A DNA stretch of 7,729 bases. Origin: an uncultured Chloroflexota bacterium. GTDB taxonomy: Bacteria; Chloroflexota; Anaerolineae; Aggregatilineales; Phototrophicaceae. The DNA lies in assembly GCA_937864975.1 (NCBI GenBank), contig CALMDI010000124.1:1-7729 (forward strand), given 5' to 3'. The notes under the pieces were generated by a model. It was not told the DNA's origin. It saw only the letters and a list, made by a program, of their open reading frames with translations, and searched no databases. Of the stretch, positions 6,562-7,729 are shown piece after piece (the first letter of the stretch is position 1; every line of letters begins with the position of its first letter). The position numbers and the translations under genes are program-made.

Positions 6562-7729
6562 TTACCGTTGAGGTCTCTCAGTTGTCATTGTATCCGAAGT
6601 CGAGTCTGGATTCGGTGCATCTTTCAGCCGGAACAGCACGAGCAGCACGAGGAGCGAGAGTGCGCTCACGAGCAGTCCGGGCGTCGCCCACGATGGCTCA
6701 TACCGGAACGCAACGGTGTGCTCCCCCGGCGGCACCTGCACGGCGCGAAAGGCGAGATTGGCGCGATAGATGGGCACAGGCTCCCCGTCCACCGTCGCCG
6801 TCCAGCCGGGATAGTCCGTATCCGCGAGGATCAACCAGCTATCGCGGGGGGCGCGCACCTGAATCTGCACGCGGCTGCCCTCGTCGTTCAGGAGCAGCGA
6901 GTCAGGGCGCGCCTCGTCACCGGGCGGGGGTTCGTCACAGCCGCCGTCGCCCAGGATATGCGCCTGCGTCAGCGGGTTCCAGCGGGGGTCGGTCAGCGCC
7001 GCCGCCAGCGATTCGGCGCTCTCATGCCAGCAGATGGAGTTGACGAGCCACGCCCGCGCCGCCGGGCGTTCGGTCGGCTCGCTGGCTCCCGACGATGTAT
7101 ACAGGGAGGTGACGCCTGCCGCCTGTAACAATCGCGGGCGCGCCGCGTCGTCCGCGGACTCCAGCAAACGGATGTAGTCGGCGTAATGCCCCACCAGCAG
7201 CGGCTCGAAGTTATCGAATAGATACTCGCGATCCAGCAGATTCAGGTTTGGCAGATGGCTCCCCCGCATCTGCTGCCAGGAATTAGCGGCGACCCGGTAA
7301 TCCCGCACCGGGAAAAACAGATCGAAGCGCGCGCGCTCGTCATCCTCGCGCCAGTAACCGCGCCCATAGCTGGTCGTGGCGGCGGGCTGCGGGTCATAGA
7401 ACGCGGTGGGCACGGTCGGGTTCAGCCCCCACGCCGCCCACATCAGATCGGCGGCGACCACCAGCAGCACGAGAAGCGACCAGCGCATATGACGCGCGGA
7501 CGCAAGGTCAGGCTGCGCGAGCGTGAGCCAGCACGCCAGCACCAGCAGTAACCCCACCGTCAGCAGGGCGCGCGCCAGCACCCACGCCCCGTCGTTCGCG
7601 TTCGCCAGCAGCAGAGCAACCATGACGATTACCGTCAGCGTAATTGCCGCGACCAGCCCGCGCCGCCCCCACTGGCGACTGCGATCGCCGCGTCCCCATG
7701 CCCCCGCGCCGATTCCCGCCACAACGCTC
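6562..7729 (-). CDS. YfhO-family membrane protein, C-terminal part (5' end outside window)
   Basis: The minus-strand frame is open from the right edge to a TAA at 6564-6562, giving 388 visible residues. A GTG at 7722 is the first start-like codon but is unlikely to be the true start, because the frame continues past the edge and YfhO proteins are usually about 700-900 residues. Visible order: two or three membrane helices (about 7660-7430), the DLMWAAWGLNPTVP stretch typical of YfhO relatives, a long extracytoplasmic domain, a beta-rich segment ILADTDYPGWTATVDGEPVP (about 6840-6780) with FRAVQVPPGEHTVAFRY after it, and one last helix (about 6695-6630). The Bacillus YfhO protein is linked to glycosylation of lipoteichoic acid; the family is thought to use polyprenyl-linked sugars outside the membrane. 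It lies immediately upstream of the sugar transferase gene, so an operon is likely. Specific substrate unknown. Confidence 0.85.
   Translation of the reverse strand, partial: SVVAGIGAGAWGRGDRSRQWGRRGLVAAITLTVIVMVALLLANANDGAWVLARALLTVGLLLVLACWLTLAQPDLASARHMRWSLLVLLVVAADLMWAAWGLNPTVPTAFYDPQPAATTSYGRGYWREDDERARFDLFFPVRDYRVAANSWQQMRGSHLPNLNLLDREYLFDNFEPLLVGHYADYIRLLESADDAARPRLLQAAGVTSLYTSSGASEPTERPAARAWLVNSICWHESAESLAAALTDPRWNPLTQAHILGDGGCDEPPPGDEARPDSLLLNDEGSRVQIQVRAPRDSWLILADTDYPGWTATVDGEPVPIYRANLAFRAVQVPPGEHTVAFRYEPSWATPGLLVSALSLLVLLVLFRLKDAPNPDSTSDTMTTERPQR

Noticed and set aside
1..7729. Defence, toxin-antitoxin or mobile-gene system
   Set aside because: All open frames with protein-like composition are accounted for by glycan-assembly genes and glnA. 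No nuclease, methylase, transposase, integrase or small paired toxin-antitoxin frames are visible.

Overview
The window is GC-rich, densely coding bacterial DNA with five protein genes, two of them cut by the window edges. I see no tRNA, rRNA, CRISPR array, transposase or phage gene. The mix is a type I-alpha glutamine synthetase, an O-antigen ligase fused to TPRs, a YfhO-type membrane protein, a polyprenyl-phosphate sugar transferase and a GT-C-like membrane protein. Together with the high GC content, this suggests a Chloroflexota (Anaerolineae-like) genome. That placement is inference from protein flavour; no marker gene is present.

Layout from left to right: (1) positions 1-2161, minus strand, an O-antigen ligase/polymerase membrane protein with a C-terminal TPR domain, whose 3' end lies outside the window. 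(2) A 251-bp divergent intergenic region (2162-2412) with an extended -10 candidate for the ligase gene and a perfect 7-bp inverted repeat just upstream of glnA. (3) 2413-3753, plus strand, a complete glnA. (4) A 227-bp intergenic block (3754-3980) filled by a composite repeat: two families of short tandem repeats around two perfect hairpins, with inverted-repeat ends. (5) 3981-5084, plus strand, a polytopic membrane protein resembling GT-C glycosyltransferases. (6) A 33-bp convergent junction whose two stop codons sit in an inverted repeat. (7) 5118-6548, minus strand, a polyprenyl glycosylphosphotransferase. (8) 6562 to the right edge, minus strand, the C-terminal part of a YfhO-family protein, 13 nt upstream of the transferase gene and probably cotranscribed with it.

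Four of the five genes fit cell-surface glycan assembly. The phosphotransferase would load the first sugar phosphate onto undecaprenyl phosphate, GT-C/YfhO-type proteins would use lipid-linked sugars at the outer membrane face, and the O-antigen-ligase family protein would polymerise or transfer the finished glycan. glnA (nitrogen assimilation) sits among them with no evident functional link. I found no convincing new multi-gene system. The most notable items are the composite repeat at 3754-3980, the palindrome before glnA, the Phe at the adenylylation position of the glutamine synthetase, and the poorly characterised GT-C-like protein.
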